Below are positions 22,156 to 32,897 of a stretch of 64,000 nucleotides of DNA, in pieces. Made by a program: the position numbers and the translations under genes. Origin of the DNA: Siphonodentalium dalli. Its lineage: Eukaryota > Mollusca > Scaphopoda > Gadilida > Siphonodentaliidae. Location: contig CP136068.1 in assembly GCA_032622095.1 (NCBI GenBank), positions 189,396,613-189,460,612 on the forward strand, written 5' to 3'. How positions within the stretch are numbered: the first letter of the stretch is position 1; each line of letters starts with the position of its first letter. Under the pieces are notes generated by a model that was not told the origin of the DNA, searched no databases, and worked only from the letters and a program-made list of their open reading frames with translations.

Positions 22156-25100
22156 ATGACCCAAAGCCATATATATTTACCCTCAACCAGGGTATGGGAT
22201 CAAATGATCCCGTCTTATAGAGAGGCCTTCACTGGCCCGAAGAAACAAAAGTCTCTGGTTCCTATCAACAATCAGTCTGATGATTTCGCCCAGTATGATG
22301 GCGACCGACATTCTCGCCGCTTGTATCGAGACACATACCGTGCAAATTATAATGCCGAGGTTTCGGGGAGGGGACATGGTGGGGCAAATAGGGCTACGAG
22401 CCCAGTTGATTTTGACCTTGAACAAGATTTCCGCAATCTTCGCGTTGATCGTAACTCTCGACCATCACGGGGTCGTGATAGTAGAAATCGCGACCAGCCA
22501 CAGCGACGCGATAGATCAAATGTTCATTCTCGTAGTGGTCGGCAACATAGCCCAGTAAACAGGGCTGTGGAAAATAAAGGGAGGCGACAACAATCAAATA
22601 ATGCCCAACCCTATCAGCATGGCCAACAAAACAGTGGGCGACGAGTTCAGGATACACGTGATTTCAGGGATGATCTCGTACAGGGTGGGTTTCCACGGGG
22701 ACAGTCTCAGTCCCGTGACAATCATTCAAATAGGCAACCCAGATATAGAGATCGGGAGGGGTCGGCTGAAAATACCTGTGATAGGTTTCCACGTGGACAA
22801 TCTCAGTCCCGGGACATTCGTACAAATAGGCGACCCAGATATAGAGTTCGGGATGGGTCGGATGATGATGATCGTTATGATGGGTTTCGCAGGGGCCGGT
22901 CTCCATCCGAGGATGACCGCACAAATAGGCGCCCCCGAAATAGAAATCGTGACTATAATAATCACGCAGATTCAGATTTTGAGGACCGTCCGCCAGAAAG
23001 ACAGGCCCAATTTGATGGCCGTCATATCCAAAACAATAATTATAATCATTCGGATCAGGAAAGGGGTCGGCCTGGCCCAGCCTTTCATATGGGCCGGTGC
23101 CCGCAAGATATCAGATTAAATGATAACAATCCTTTCGACGCAAACACCAATTATAGGGATGCTAGACCACGCCTGTCTCCAAGAGTTCCCAACACTTTGG
23201 AGTACGATGGCAGCCAAAGCTGGCAGCCCTCTCAATTTCAGGAATTATTTCTAAATCAGTTAGATAGATACAATTTCCGCACACAAGATGAAGAAGTACG
23301 TTATTTGGGAAACTGTCTATATGGATGGGCCAAAAAGTGTTTTGTTGAAATGTTGAACAGTGATCCCTCAATGGGGGTAGATGATTTGTTGGTTGAGTTA
23401 CAATGGGAATCTTTACAAAGGGATGCATCCCGAAATGACTCCAAATGCAGCAATAGGGATTATGGCCCATGGTTTGCCTCTGATAGTTACCTTTCAGAAT
23501 CGGATCAGTCATCCAGTTCCCATGAGAACTACTCGAATGTCAGTCACGAGTTTGATTATAACATAAATACAAGCTGGGACATTGACTATGATTTGTCCCG
23601 TCAATATAATAATTATTCCACTGCCGTCTGTGAAAATGCAGACTGGAAAATAACTTCGGATGACCAAGAGTATTTTGACAGTGAAACTTCTGTGTCGGAT
23701 TCAGTATCAAAATCACAGCAGTTTGAGAAGTATGGGTGCACATTTTCTGAGGGAGCATCAAATAAATATGTGAGGCCAAAACACAGGGCTCATAAGAAAT
23801 TGGAAGCACATCAGCATACTATTGGTGCCAGTATTAGTACTTGCCAAACGCCTTTTTGGGATCCTGGTGACTCGATGGGCGACTATAGGTCTGCCCAGTT
23901 ACCGGTAAACAAATCGACCAAACTAGCAGATCCCAGATTTTGTAATCTGGCACAGTATAAAAGTAGTAAATCTAATTGCAATATTGTTGATGTACAGAAT
24001 CAAAATGCAAAAGGCTCATCCTCTGGGTACTTGCCCCCTGAATCATCATGCAAGGGTGCTTTTCAATTGAGTGCTCAGTACAATCGTCCTGTGTTCACTT
24101 CTGAATCAAATTCTGGGAATATTTTTCCCACTAATCAACTGACAAAGCTTGATACAGTTAACATCAGATCACAAGACAATTCATTTGGCACTTGCCAAGT
24201 GAGCACTGTGGAAAATAGGAAAGTTTCTCTTTCCTATGAACACCACTTGAACACAAGGGAATCGTCACAGTCGTCACCCAATGATTGTGTGAGTGTTCCC
24301 GGTAACCCAGTGTGTCAGAACAATTCAAATGCACTTGAGTCACAAAGCGAAATGGGCGTGTTGAATGACCGCACGGCTCATGATTATGGGAGTTTTGATT
24401 CCCAATTTCATGTGAGTGAGAATTCAGTTACGCCCGGTTCAACCTCTGGTGACGACCCGAGAGAAATTGCAGTCACACATGAAAATCATGCAGAAAACCT
24501 TTCTAGTTGTGGTGATAACTCGGAAGTGATTTGTTCGAAAATAAATCCCCTTGCACCCAACTCAATTTCACATGAACATCTTTGCACATTCAGTGTAAAT
24601 GGAACTTGTGAAACAGACTGCCACATTATTGCAGGATCACATGTATTCTCAAGTCATGTCAAAAGTGAACCCAGCTACACAGGGAATCCATTAGTTCCCA
24701 TTAGGGGGGTCACGGAATTGCAAGATACATGGGATTTCCAAAGTATTCCAACATTTGACAAATTTTGTGAAGAAATTGAAAGTTGCAATGAAGTTATGCA
24801 TTCAGATGGGAGATCACTCCCAGTAACAGAAAGTAAAGAACCTCTGTTTTGGAAAGCATGGATGAATGGCACATCACTGTCTTCAGACATGGTTAATGCT
24901 AATTTGGAAATTGCACACTCTTCAAATATCCATAGAAGTACAGGGACACATGTAAATATGGATTCTAATTTTGTAGAAGTTGATCTTGCATGTAATAGGG
25001 CACATTGCCCTGTACCTCCTGGTGTCACTTCATCGGAATTACATGTAAATCATTCTGTCCCTGCAGACGGGCTCACTGGCCCGACACATCTGAATGCAAT

Positions 25101-25746
25101 TGTCGTGTCGCATTCTGAAAACAATACTCTGGTATCTAATGAAACAAAACATATAACATTAGGTACAGATTCATCAAACTCTCAGTCTTGCAATTGTACT
25201 GAGGTTGATCAAATAACATACAGGGATTCTAATTCCTCTGGTACACCCATCAATGCACACATCACTGCATTGGATAGCAATACCGATACTTTCCAACAAG
25301 ATAACAAGTTTATCTCACAAAGTGACAAGTACATGTACATCACACAATCCAAACAGTGGGCTGACTGTGGTGAGCCCAATTCAACTGCTGTGACCAACAG
25401 CATACATTTACATCACCTTGACACTCCTCATATGACCATAGCATTTGAAGAGATTGGAAATGTTGACTATGGTTTTCTGGCAGGGTTGTCAAATGAGAAT
25501 AACCCGATAGTTGTGGGTCATAAGAAGTCCTGTAAATGTAGCTTTCATGGCGACAGACTGCTGTCAGGTACACTGTTTCTGTCAGATGGTAAAGACAATC
25601 TGACAGGTGGCATTCACTTCAGAATTAATGTGGGCCACAAATATCGAACATCGCATTTTGGGCTTTCAGATTGGATCGGGCAGATGGTTCTTGCCCGAAA
25701 GACAAGCCCGCAAGCACTTTTGATGGCCACAATTCATCATATCTAA
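22156..25746 (+). CDS. Gag-like protein of the non-autonomous LTR element, 1196 residues
   Basis: An uninterrupted ORF with an ATG at 22156. Residues about 60-300 are rich in Arg, Asp, Ser, Asn and Gly, like an RS/RG-rich RNA-binding tail. They include three tandem ~32-residue repeats starting FPRGQSQSRD near residues 178, 211 and 243. Residues about 343-430 resemble a retrotransposon Gag core: a YDGSQSW motif, then FQELFLNQLDRY, then LGNCLYGWAKK. The remaining ~760 residues are Ser/Asn/Thr/His-rich, without protease, reverse transcriptase or integrase motifs and without a CCHC knuckle I can find. The likely role is RNA packaging in a virus-like particle. The order (basic region before the Gag core, long unknown tail after) is unusual. 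The intact frame in a young element suggests the protein is used. Confidence 0.8.
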   Translation: MTQSHIYLPSTRVWDQMIPSYREAFTGPKKQKSLVPINNQSDDFAQYDGDRHSRRLYRDTYRANYNAEVSGRGHGGANRATSPVDFDLEQDFRNLRVDRNSRPSRGRDSRNRDQPQRRDRSNVHSRSGRQHSPVNRAVENKGRRQQSNNAQPYQHGQQNSGRRVQDTRDFRDDLVQGGFPRGQSQSRDNHSNRQPRYRDREGSAENTCDRFPRGQSQSRDIRTNRRPRYRVRDGSDDDDRYDGFRRGRSPSEDDRTNRRPRNRNRDYNNHADSDFEDRPPERQAQFDGRHIQNNNYNHSDQERGRPGPAFHMGRCPQDIRLNDNNPFDANTNYRDARPRLSPRVPNTLEYDGSQSWQPSQFQELFLNQLDRYNFRTQDEEVRYLGNCLYGWAKKCFVEMLNSDPSMGVDDLLVELQWESLQRDASRNDSKCSNRDYGPWFASDSYLSESDQSSSSHENYSNVSHEFDYNINTSWDIDYDLSRQYNNYSTAVCENADWKITSDDQEYFDSETSVSDSVSKSQQFEKYGCTFSEGASNKYVRPKHRAHKKLEAHQHTIGASISTCQTPFWDPGDSMGDYRSAQLPVNKSTKLADPRFCNLAQYKSSKSNCNIVDVQNQNAKGSSSGYLPPESSCKGAFQLSAQYNRPVFTSESNSGNIFPTNQLTKLDTVNIRSQDNSFGTCQVSTVENRKVSLSYEHHLNTRESSQSSPNDCVSVPGNPVCQNNSNALESQSEMGVLNDRTAHDYGSFDSQFHVSENSVTPGSTSGDDPREIAVTHENHAENLSSCGDNSEVICSKINPLAPNSISHEHLCTFSVNGTCETDCHIIAGSHVFSSHVKSEPSYTGNPLVPIRGVTELQDTWDFQSIPTFDKFCEEIESCNEVMHSDGRSLPVTESKEPLFWKAWMNGTSLSSDMVNANLEIAHSSNIHRSTGTHVNMDSNFVEVDLACNRAHCPVPPGVTSSELHVNHSVPADGLTGPTHLNAIVVSHSENNTLVSNETKHITLGTDSSNSQSCNCTEVDQITYRDSNSSGTPINAHITALDSNTDTFQQDNKFISQSDKYMYITQSKQWADCGEPNSTAVTNSIHLHHLDTPHMTIAFEEIGNVDYGFLAGLSNENNPIVVGHKKSCKCSFHGDRLLSGTLFLSDGKDNLTGGIHFRINVGHKYRTSHFGLSDWIGQMVLARKTSPQALLMATIHHI

Positions 25747-27199
25747 ACTAGATAGTACAGATTGAACTCTCACCTCTCACTGGTACCAGTATTATAGACA
25801 CACAAACTAGGTTAAAGGGCATGTATTTTTTGCCCTGTGAAATTTGGTCTCATAAAAAGTCATATTTTTGAGAAGTCATATTGCAAATTTATACAGTGAA
25901 GTATTTGTATTTGATGGGTGATAGTTATTGTGCTATAATACCCTATATTATTATATAAGGCCTAGTTTTAAGAGTAGAGGGAGGGGGTGAGAGGTCTATA
26001 TTAATAGTACATAGAAAATCGGATGGGGATTCGGTCCCCGGGAACCAGATCCCTAGTTATTAGGTTCAAAATTAGAGGAAGTAGTGACCATGTGTACATG
26101 CAGTGGGTACTTGTACTGTTTTCTGTAAATGCAGATATCTGCTTCGGTGGTTGAGTGGGGAGTTTGTTCCCAGTTGTTACGTTTAGGGTGGGATACATCA
26201 GATATCACCCACCACACAGGGGGCGTCACTTTGGAAAGTGATCCCAGATTCTGGTTAGTAGGCTGCAGTTGGGTCCCTGACCTGGGATTTGTCAGCGTTA
26301 AACTTTACCTATTGAAAATTGGGTTTTGGGCGTGATGTACCCGTATCTCTACTAATGAACGGTGGTTAGTGGTTATATCGCCCGTTATGACTCATGACAT
26401 CAATATGGAGAACCGGATATGTATATGTATGCATTCTACATTTTAGGGGTGGGAACTCTGTCCCCAGTTAGCAAATATGACCATATTTTGTTGGGCATTG
26501 CCCAGAACTAATATTCAAGTATTTTTGTGGGCTGACAAGCTAAAAGCCCAACCATCTATTGCTCAATGGAGTAATGCTAAATAAGGTCCCAAGGGATGTT
26601 TATATCTGTCTATGGCATGGGGCCTGCATAAGTGTGGCATGGTGTGGAAAGTGGGCTATATGGCACAGAGTTGGACTAATTACCCTCACAAGTCTATTTT
26701 TCTGCATACAAGTAGATGTACAGTAGGTACCTGCTAATTTATATGCATTTGTTTAGTTTATAGTGTATATATCATACATTTTTGGGGGTCATGGAGTACA
26801 CCATACCCTGTTGATATAGCAATTTCGTGGTTTGTTGATCCATGTTTTGTGGAATCAGCATACCAGTATGTCCTGTAAATAGGAGGGTTGTGTTTTTTGA
26901 ATAATTAGTATAGATAATTTCTGACATCATTCTGTCTGCAATACTCATTCTACTGGTACACACAAAAGCCTACTAAAGTCTGTCCAAAACGTCTGTAAAC
27001 GTTTCTGATACTCTACATATGGGCACGTCCATTTTTCCATATAATCCCGAGTCAGTTTTTTAGCTTGGACCATGGCCATCGTCTTTGGGTATATGCTTTG
27101 TACATTTATCCTACTTGTCTTAGCTAAATCCAGAAGCTTCTGAAATGCTGCGGGCTTGTTTCTCAGAGGGAGGGGGAGCGTTTATAAAACGGGGAGGTT
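25747..27199 (+). other. 3' non-coding region and purine tracts of the LTR element
   Basis: 1.45 kb without a credible ORF. AGAGGGAGGGGGAG (27165-27178) and AAAACGGGGAGG (about 27187) lie just before the 3' LTR and are candidate polypurine tracts for plus-strand priming. Confidence 0.6.
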
Positions 27200-27635
27200 T
27201 GTAGTGTCTTTAGGTTTCCTCCCCAGTAGAATAAGTTATTCTGAGCCATCCTGTAATGTCCAGTCAGTGTGTCCCCAGACAGGGCAGATTAGCTTCATGT
27301 CTAATGGGTTTGGCCCAGATCTGGGCCAGCAATCTGGGACAATTAGCAATCAGTTTGCCCCAACCTGGTTTAGCATGGAGTGGGGATTATGATCTTCCAG
27401 AGTGTGACTGAGTGGCACAAGCTTGCCCTGCATGCATCTAATCCCCTGAATGCCTGAGGTCACTTGGTTGGGACATGGGCTGATAACATTCAGTTGGTAT
27501 TCAAGATCTCTTATGGAAACATGTATTTGCTGAACAAACAGACAAAGAAGCCAGCGCTGGCCAAAGATGGACCTGGTTGTAAAAGGCAACTAATCTATAA
27601 GAGATCAAAGGGTTTTAGTGTGGCAAGATGCTACA
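27200..27635 (+). repeat. 3' LTR
   Basis: 436 bp, differs from the 5' LTR at two positions only. Confidence 0.93.
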
Positions 27636-27687
27636 CCCCGGTCTCCCGCGTGACAGGCGGGGATACTTACCACTATACTACCGAGGA
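27636..27687 (-). pseudogene. tRNA-Asp(GTC) 5' part, other side of the LTR element (unit B)
   Basis: Begins with the second copy of the CCCC target duplication and carries the anticodon arm and acceptor 5' strand. Confidence 0.95.
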
Positions 27688-27833
27688 GTACGGATAAACG
27701 GTTAAACAATACCCGTATGGTTATAGAATGGACACCCATGTTTTATTATAGAGTATTGGTACATTAGTACAATGGATGCATAATTCCAAAATAAAACACA
27801 GAAACAAAACTGAAAAATAGGTCCTCAAAATAT

Positions 27834-27878
27834 TGACCCTGACGTGATTTGAACACGCTACCGTTGCGCCACGGAGTC
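27834..27878 (-). pseudogene. tRNA-Trp with anticodon arm deleted (unit B)
   Basis: 45 nt instead of 72. A 27-base deletion between two ACGC tetranucleotides removes the anticodon arm and neighbouring bases. Acceptor and T arm remain, with one C-to-T change. Confidence 0.95.
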
Positions 27879-28302
27879 GGACGATAGTTAGTGACTTCAT
27901 CTAAATTTGAATCCCGTCAGCTCGATGCTAAATGCATCAATTAATCTAACGAGATTGTAATGTCCATATATTGTGTATGTTGATAAAGAGTAATTTTCTG
28001 GGCTGTGATTTAAATCAGAGATAATGCAGGAACTGCCGACTCAGTTGTTAAATATACATACATGTATATATCTGATCCGGCCAATATAACAGGGTTTACA
28101 GCATGAATCCACAAAAATACACGCAATTCCAGGTAATTCGTCCAAAGTTCGGAGCCCCGTTTTGTTGAGTTTTCATATTCAGCAGATCAAAGGTCATTTT
28201 GGCATATAAACAGAGGTCAACCTGTGGTCCATAGTAATTTACGTCCTTCAGTTTGGATGCAAAGAAATCTCAGATAATTATTATATCTGTTAGCTATGGA
28301 CA

Positions 28303-28375
28303 GGTCCGGTGGTGTAGTGGTTATCACGTCTGCTTTACACGCAGAAGGTCGCGAGTTCGATCCTCGCCCGGACCT
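28303..28375 (+). tRNA. tRNA-Val(TAC), unit B
   Basis: 73 nt, same sequence as unit A; anticodon TAC. Confidence 0.97.
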
Positions 28376-28606
28376 GATAATCATTTTGTCTTACTTTTGT
28401 TGAAGTGACTGTATTGATTGTTGCCAATGCCACATGTTATCTTGCGGTATATTGGTCTCATCCTTCACACCCGTCGTCTCACTTAAAGTAACCAGCATGC
28501 AGAGAGAAACTGCGAGTAGGCCTATAGTTTAAATGTAAAATTAGTTGGGTTTTTTCCCATCCTCGTTTCCCGATGACTGTGTACATAATTATGTGATGAC
28601 GTGGCT

Positions 28607-28678
28607 GCCTGGCTAGCTCAGTCGGTAGAGCACGAGACTCTTAATCTCGGGTCGTGGGTTCGAGCTCCACGTTGGGCG
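28607..28678 (+). tRNA. tRNA-Lys(CTT), unit C, one base short
   Basis: 72 nt: one G missing in the variable region and one C-to-T in the T stem (still a G:T pair). It could still fold. Confidence 0.8.
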
Positions 28679-28841
28679 ATCTTACTTTTCAATTTTAGGC
28701 TTTTTGTTGCATATTTCGCGTCTTTTTATTGTCGGCAGCAAACCACATATTTGTTTGTGAAGACAATCTGGTGCATCGTATTATTTTCATCGTATTATCA
28801 TTTCAGACCATTTCGTTGGCACAAAAGTGCAAAAAATACGT

Positions 28842-28916
28842 CATCCCCAGGTGGGGGATCGAACCCACGGCCTCTGGATTAGAAGTCCAGCGCTCTATCC
28901 ACTGAGCTACTGGGAC
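28842..28916 (-). tRNA. tRNA-Arg(TCT), unit C, two extra bases
   Basis: 75 nt. One extra C in the acceptor run and one extra G in the T-arm run compared with units A and B. Both changes are in homopolymers, so sequencing error is a real possibility; if true the gene is probably dead. Confidence 0.7.
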
Positions 28917-29099
28917 TGTGCAAAATGTTTTGACTCATTGCATTGTATTCAATCAAGGAACAAACAGGAATGTCTACATATCCCCGTCATTAAAATATTG
29001 ATCAGCATATTAAATGTGATGTAATGGATCTTCTAATGGATCTTCATAGCGTGTGCACAAAACTATTTTTCAAGCACCAAAGACAAATAAAAGTATAGT

Positions 29100-29169
29100 C
29101 TGCCCGGCGGAATTGAACACCGGTCTCCCGCGTGACAGGCGGGGATACTTACCACTATACTACCGAGGA
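29100..29169 (-). pseudogene. tRNA-Asp(GTC), unit C, damaged T arm
   Basis: 70 nt. Two G are missing in the T arm, one acceptor base is changed, and a T:C mismatch (GAACACC on the plus strand) lies in the T stem. That mismatch is shared with units D and E. Confidence 0.75.
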
Positions 29170-29313
29170 GTACGGATAAACGGTTAAACAATACCCGTAT
29201 GGTTATAGAATGGACACCATGTTTTATTATAGAGTATTGGTACATTAGTACAATGATGCATAATTCCAAAATAAAACACAGAAACAAAACTGAAAAATAG
29301 GTCCTCAAAATAT

Positions 29314-29384
29314 TGACCCCGACGTGATTTGAACACGCAACCTTCTGATCTGGAGTCAGACGCGCTACCGTTGCGCACGGAGTC
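29314..29384 (-). tRNA. tRNA-Trp(CCA), unit C, one base short
   Basis: 71 nt; one C is missing near the D arm (GCGCACGG instead of GCGCCACGG). The anticodon arm is intact. Confidence 0.75.
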
Positions 29385-29806
29385 GGACGATAGTTAGTGA
29401 CTTCAATCTAAATTTGAATCCCGTCAGCTCCGATGCTAAATGCATCAATTATCTAACGAGATTGTATTGTCCATATATTGTGTATGTTGATAAAGAGTAA
29501 TTTTCTGGGCTGTGATTTAAATCAGAGATAATGCAGGAACTGCCGACTCAGTGTTAAATATACATACATGTATATATCTGATCCGGCCAATATAACAGGG
29601 TTTACAGCATGAATCCACAAAAATACACGCAATTCCAGGTAATTCGTCCAAAGTTCGGAGCCCGTTTTGTTGAGTTTTCATATTCAGCAGATCAAAGGTC
29701 ATTTTGGCATATAAACAGAGTCAACCTGTGGTCCATAGTAATTTACGTCCTTCAGTTTGGATGCAAAAAAATCTCAGATAATTATTATATCTGTTAGCTA
29801 TGGACA

Positions 29807-29879
29807 GGTCCGGTGGTGTAGTGGTTATCACGTCTGCTTTACACGCAGAAGGTCGCGAGTTCGATCCTCGCCCGGACCT
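29807..29879 (+). tRNA. tRNA-Val(TAC), unit C
   Basis: 73 nt, unchanged from unit A. Confidence 0.97.
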
Positions 29880-30111
29880 GATAATCATTTTTGTCTTACT
29901 TTTGTTGAAGTGACTGTATTGATTGTTGCCAATGCCACATGTTATCTTGCGGTATATTGGTCTCATCCTTCACACCCGTCGTCTCACTTAAAGTAACCAG
30001 CATGCAGAGAGAAACTGCGACTAGGCCTATAGTTTAAATGTAAAATTAGTTGGGTTTTTTCCCATCCTCGTTTCCCGATGACTGTGTACATAATTATGTG
30101 ATGACGTAGCT

Positions 30112-30184
30112 GCCTGGCTAGCTCAGTCGGTAGAGCACGAGACTCTTAATCTCGGGGTCGTGGGTTCGAGCCCCACGTTGGGCG
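30112..30184 (+). tRNA. tRNA-Lys(CTT), unit D
   Basis: 73 nt, full-length form with GGGGTC variable loop; this looks like the ancestral version. Confidence 0.95.
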
Positions 30185-30347
30185 ATCTTACTTTTCAATT
30201 TTAGGCTTTTGTTGCATATTTCGCGTCTTTTTATTGTCGGCAGCAAACCACATATTTGTTTGTGAAGACAATCTGGTGCATCGTATTATTTTCATCGTAT
30301 TATCATTTCAGAACCATTTCGTTGGCACAAAAGTGCAAAAAATACGT

Positions 30348-30420
30348 CATCCCAGGTGGGGATCGAACCCACGGCCTCTGGATTAGAAGTCCAGCGCTCT
30401 ATCTACTGAGCTACTGGGAC
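30348..30420 (-). tRNA. tRNA-Arg(TCT), unit D
   Basis: 73 nt with one substitution in the D arm (ATCTACTGAG on the plus strand). Confidence 0.9.
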
Positions 30421-30603
30421 TGTGCAGAATGTTTTGACTCATTGCATTGTATTCAATCAAGGAACAAACAGGAATGTCTACATATCCCCGTCATTAAAAT
30501 ATTGATCAGCATATTAAATGTGATGTAATGGATCTTCTAATGGATCTTCATAGCGTGTGCACAAAACTATTTTTCAAGCACCAAAGACAAATAAAAGTAT
30601 AGT

Positions 30604-30674
30604 CTCCCCGGCGGGGAATTGAACACCGGTCTCCCGCGTGACAGGCGGGATACTTACCACTATACTACCGAGGA
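30604..30674 (-). tRNA. tRNA-Asp(GTC), unit D, T-stem mismatch and one base short
   Basis: 71 nt. It carries the shared T:C mismatch in the T stem and lacks one base in the run next to the anticodon stem. Function is doubtful. Confidence 0.65.
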
Positions 30675-30819
30675 GTACGGATAAACGGTTAAACAATACC
30701 CGTATGGTTATAGAATGGACACCCATGTTTTATTATAGAGTATTGGTACATTAGTACAATGGATGCATAATTCCAAAATAAACACAGAAACAAAACTGAA
30801 AAATAGGTCCTCAAAATAT

Positions 30820-30891
30820 TGACCCCGACGTGATTTGAACACGCAACCTTCTGATCTGGAGTCAGACGCGCTACCGTTGCGCCACGGAGTC
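30820..30891 (-). tRNA. tRNA-Trp(CCA), unit D
   Basis: 72 nt, same as unit A. Confidence 0.96.
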
Positions 30892-31317
30892 GGACGATAG
30901 TTAGTGACTTCAATCTAAATTTGAATCCCGTCAGCTCCGATGCTAAATGCATCAATTAATCTAACGAGATTGTATTGTCCATATATTGTGTATGTTGATA
31001 AAGAGTAATTTTCTGGGCTGTGATTTAAATCAGAGATAATGCAGGAACTGCCGACTCAGTTGTTAAATATACATACATGTATATATCTGATCCGGCCAAT
31101 ATAACAGGGTTTACAGCATGAATCCACAAAAATACACCGCAATTCCAGGTAATTCGTCCAAAGTTCGGAGCCCCGTTTTGTTGAGTTTTCATATTCAGCA
31201 GATCAAAGGTCATTTTGGCATATAAACAGAGTCAACCTGTGGTCCATAGTAATTTACGTCCTTCAGTTTGGATGCAAAGAAATCTCAGATAATTATTATA
31301 TCTGTTAGCTATGGACA

Positions 31318-31390
31318 GGTCCGGTGGTGTAGTGGTTATCACGTCTGCTTTACACGCAGAAGGTCGCGAGTTCGATCCTCGCCCGGACCT
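31318..31390 (+). tRNA. tRNA-Val(TAC), unit D
   Basis: 73 nt, unchanged. Confidence 0.97.
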
Positions 31391-31622
31391 GATAATCATT
31401 TTTGTCTTACTTTTGTTGAAGGGACTGTATTGATTGTTGCCAATGCCACATGTTATCTTGCGGTATATTGGTCTCATCCTTCACACCCGTCGTCTCACTT
31501 AAAGTAACCAGCATGCAGAGAGAAACTGCGAGTAGGCCTATAGTTTAAATGTAAAATTAGTTGGGTTTTTTCCCATCCTCGTTTCCCGATGACTGTGTAC
31601 ATAATTATGTGATGACGTGGCT

Positions 31623-31694
31623 GCCTGGCTAGCTCAGTCGGTAGAGCACGAGACTCTTAATCTCGGGTCGTGGGTTCGAGCCCCACGTTGGGCG
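31623..31694 (+). tRNA. tRNA-Lys(CTT), unit E, one base short
   Basis: 72 nt; one G is missing in the variable region as in unit C, otherwise normal. Confidence 0.85.
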
Positions 31695-31857
31695 ATCTTA
31701 CTTTTCAATTTTAGGTTTTTTGTTGCATATTTCGCGTCTTTTTATTGTCGGCAGCAAACCACATATTTGTTTGTGAAGACAATCTGGTGCATCGTATTAT
31801 TTTCATCGTATTATCATTTCAGACCATTTCGTTGGCACAAAAGTGCTAAAAATACGT

Positions 31858-31929
31858 CATCCAGGTGGGGATCGAACCCACGGCCTCTGGATTAGAAGTC
31901 CAGCGCTCTATCCACTGAGCTACTGGGAC
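31858..31929 (-). tRNA. tRNA-Arg(TCT), unit E, one base short
   Basis: 72 nt; one C is missing in the acceptor 3' strand (CATCCAGG instead of CATCCCAGG), which weakens the acceptor stem. Confidence 0.75.
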
Positions 31930-32112
31930 TGTGCAAAATGTTTTGACTCATTGCATTGTATTCAATCAAGGAACATACAGGAATGTCTACATATCCCCGT
32001 CATTAAAATATTGATCAGCATATTAAATGTGATGTAATGGATCTTCTAATGGATCTTCATAGCGTGTGCACAAAACTATTTTTCAAGCACCAAAGACAAA
32101 TAAAAGTATAGT

Positions 32113-32182
32113 CTCCCGGCGGGAATTGAACACCGGTCTCCCGCGTGACAGGCGGGGATACTTACCACTATACTACCGAGGA
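32113..32182 (-). pseudogene. tRNA-Asp(GTC), unit E, damaged
   Basis: 70 nt; one base lost from the acceptor strand, one from the T arm, plus the shared T-stem mismatch. Confidence 0.7.
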
Positions 32183-32328
32183 GTACGGATAAACGGTTAA
32201 ACAATACCCGTATGGTTATAGAATGGACACCCATGTTTTATTATAGAGTATTGGTACATTAGTACAATGGATGCATAATTCCAAAATAAAACACAGAAAC
32301 AAAACTGAAAAATAGGTCCTCAAAATAT

Positions 32329-32400
32329 TGACCCCGACGTGATTTGAACACGCAACCTTCTGATCTGGAGTCAGACGCGCTACCGTTGCGCCACGGAGTC
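32329..32400 (-). tRNA. tRNA-Trp(CCA), unit E
   Basis: 72 nt, same as unit A. Confidence 0.96.
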
Positions 32401-32824
32401 GGACGATAGTTAGTGACTTCAATCTAAATTTGAATCCCGTCAGCTCGATGCTAAATGCATCAATTAATCTAACGAGATTGTATTGTCCATATATTGTGTA
32501 TGTTGATAAAGAGTAATTTCTGGGCTGTGATTTAAATCAGAGATAATGCCAGGAACTGCCGACTCAGTTGTTAAATATACATACATGTATATATCTGATC
32601 CGGCCAATATAACAGGGTTTACAGCATGAATCCACAAAAATACACGCAATTCCAGGTAATTCGTCCAAAGTTCGGAGCCCCGTTTTGTTGAGTTTTCATA
32701 TTCAGCAGATCAAAGGTCATTTTGGCATATAAACAGAGTCAACCTGTGGTCCATAGTAATTTACGTCCTTCAGTTTGGATGCAAAAAAATCTCAGATAAT
32801 TATTATATCTGTTAGCTATGGACA

Positions 32825-32897
32825 GGTCCGGTGGTGTAGTGGTTATCACGTCTGCTTTACACGCAGAAGGTCGCGAGTTCGATCCTCGCCCGGACCT
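32825..32897 (+). tRNA. tRNA-Val(TAC), unit E, next to gap
   Basis: 73 nt, unchanged; the sequence stops 14 bases later in the N gap. Confidence 0.97.

Larger units (their letters stand above)
20926..27635 (+). mobile_element. Young non-autonomous LTR retrotransposon, 6.7 kb
   Basis: Two direct LTRs of 435 and 436 bp start TGTAG and end CTACA, the canonical TG...CA form. They differ by one C indel (CCTCCCAG against CCTCCCCAG) and one T/C change (AAGGTAAC against AAGGCAAC), so insertion is recent. The CCCC duplication and the intact tRNA-Asp of unit A give the empty site. Between the LTRs lie a candidate primer-binding site (TGGCGCTGCGAC, 21363), one ORF of 1196 codons, and purine tracts before the 3' LTR. 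No protease, reverse transcriptase, RNase H or integrase is encoded, so it must borrow them from a relative, probably a Gypsy-type element judging from the Gag-like segment. Confidence 0.93.

Noticed and set aside
18919-32897. ORFs of 60-97 codons across the tRNA array
   Set aside because: They are translations of tRNA genes and spacers; the same peptides recur in every unit because the DNA is repeated.
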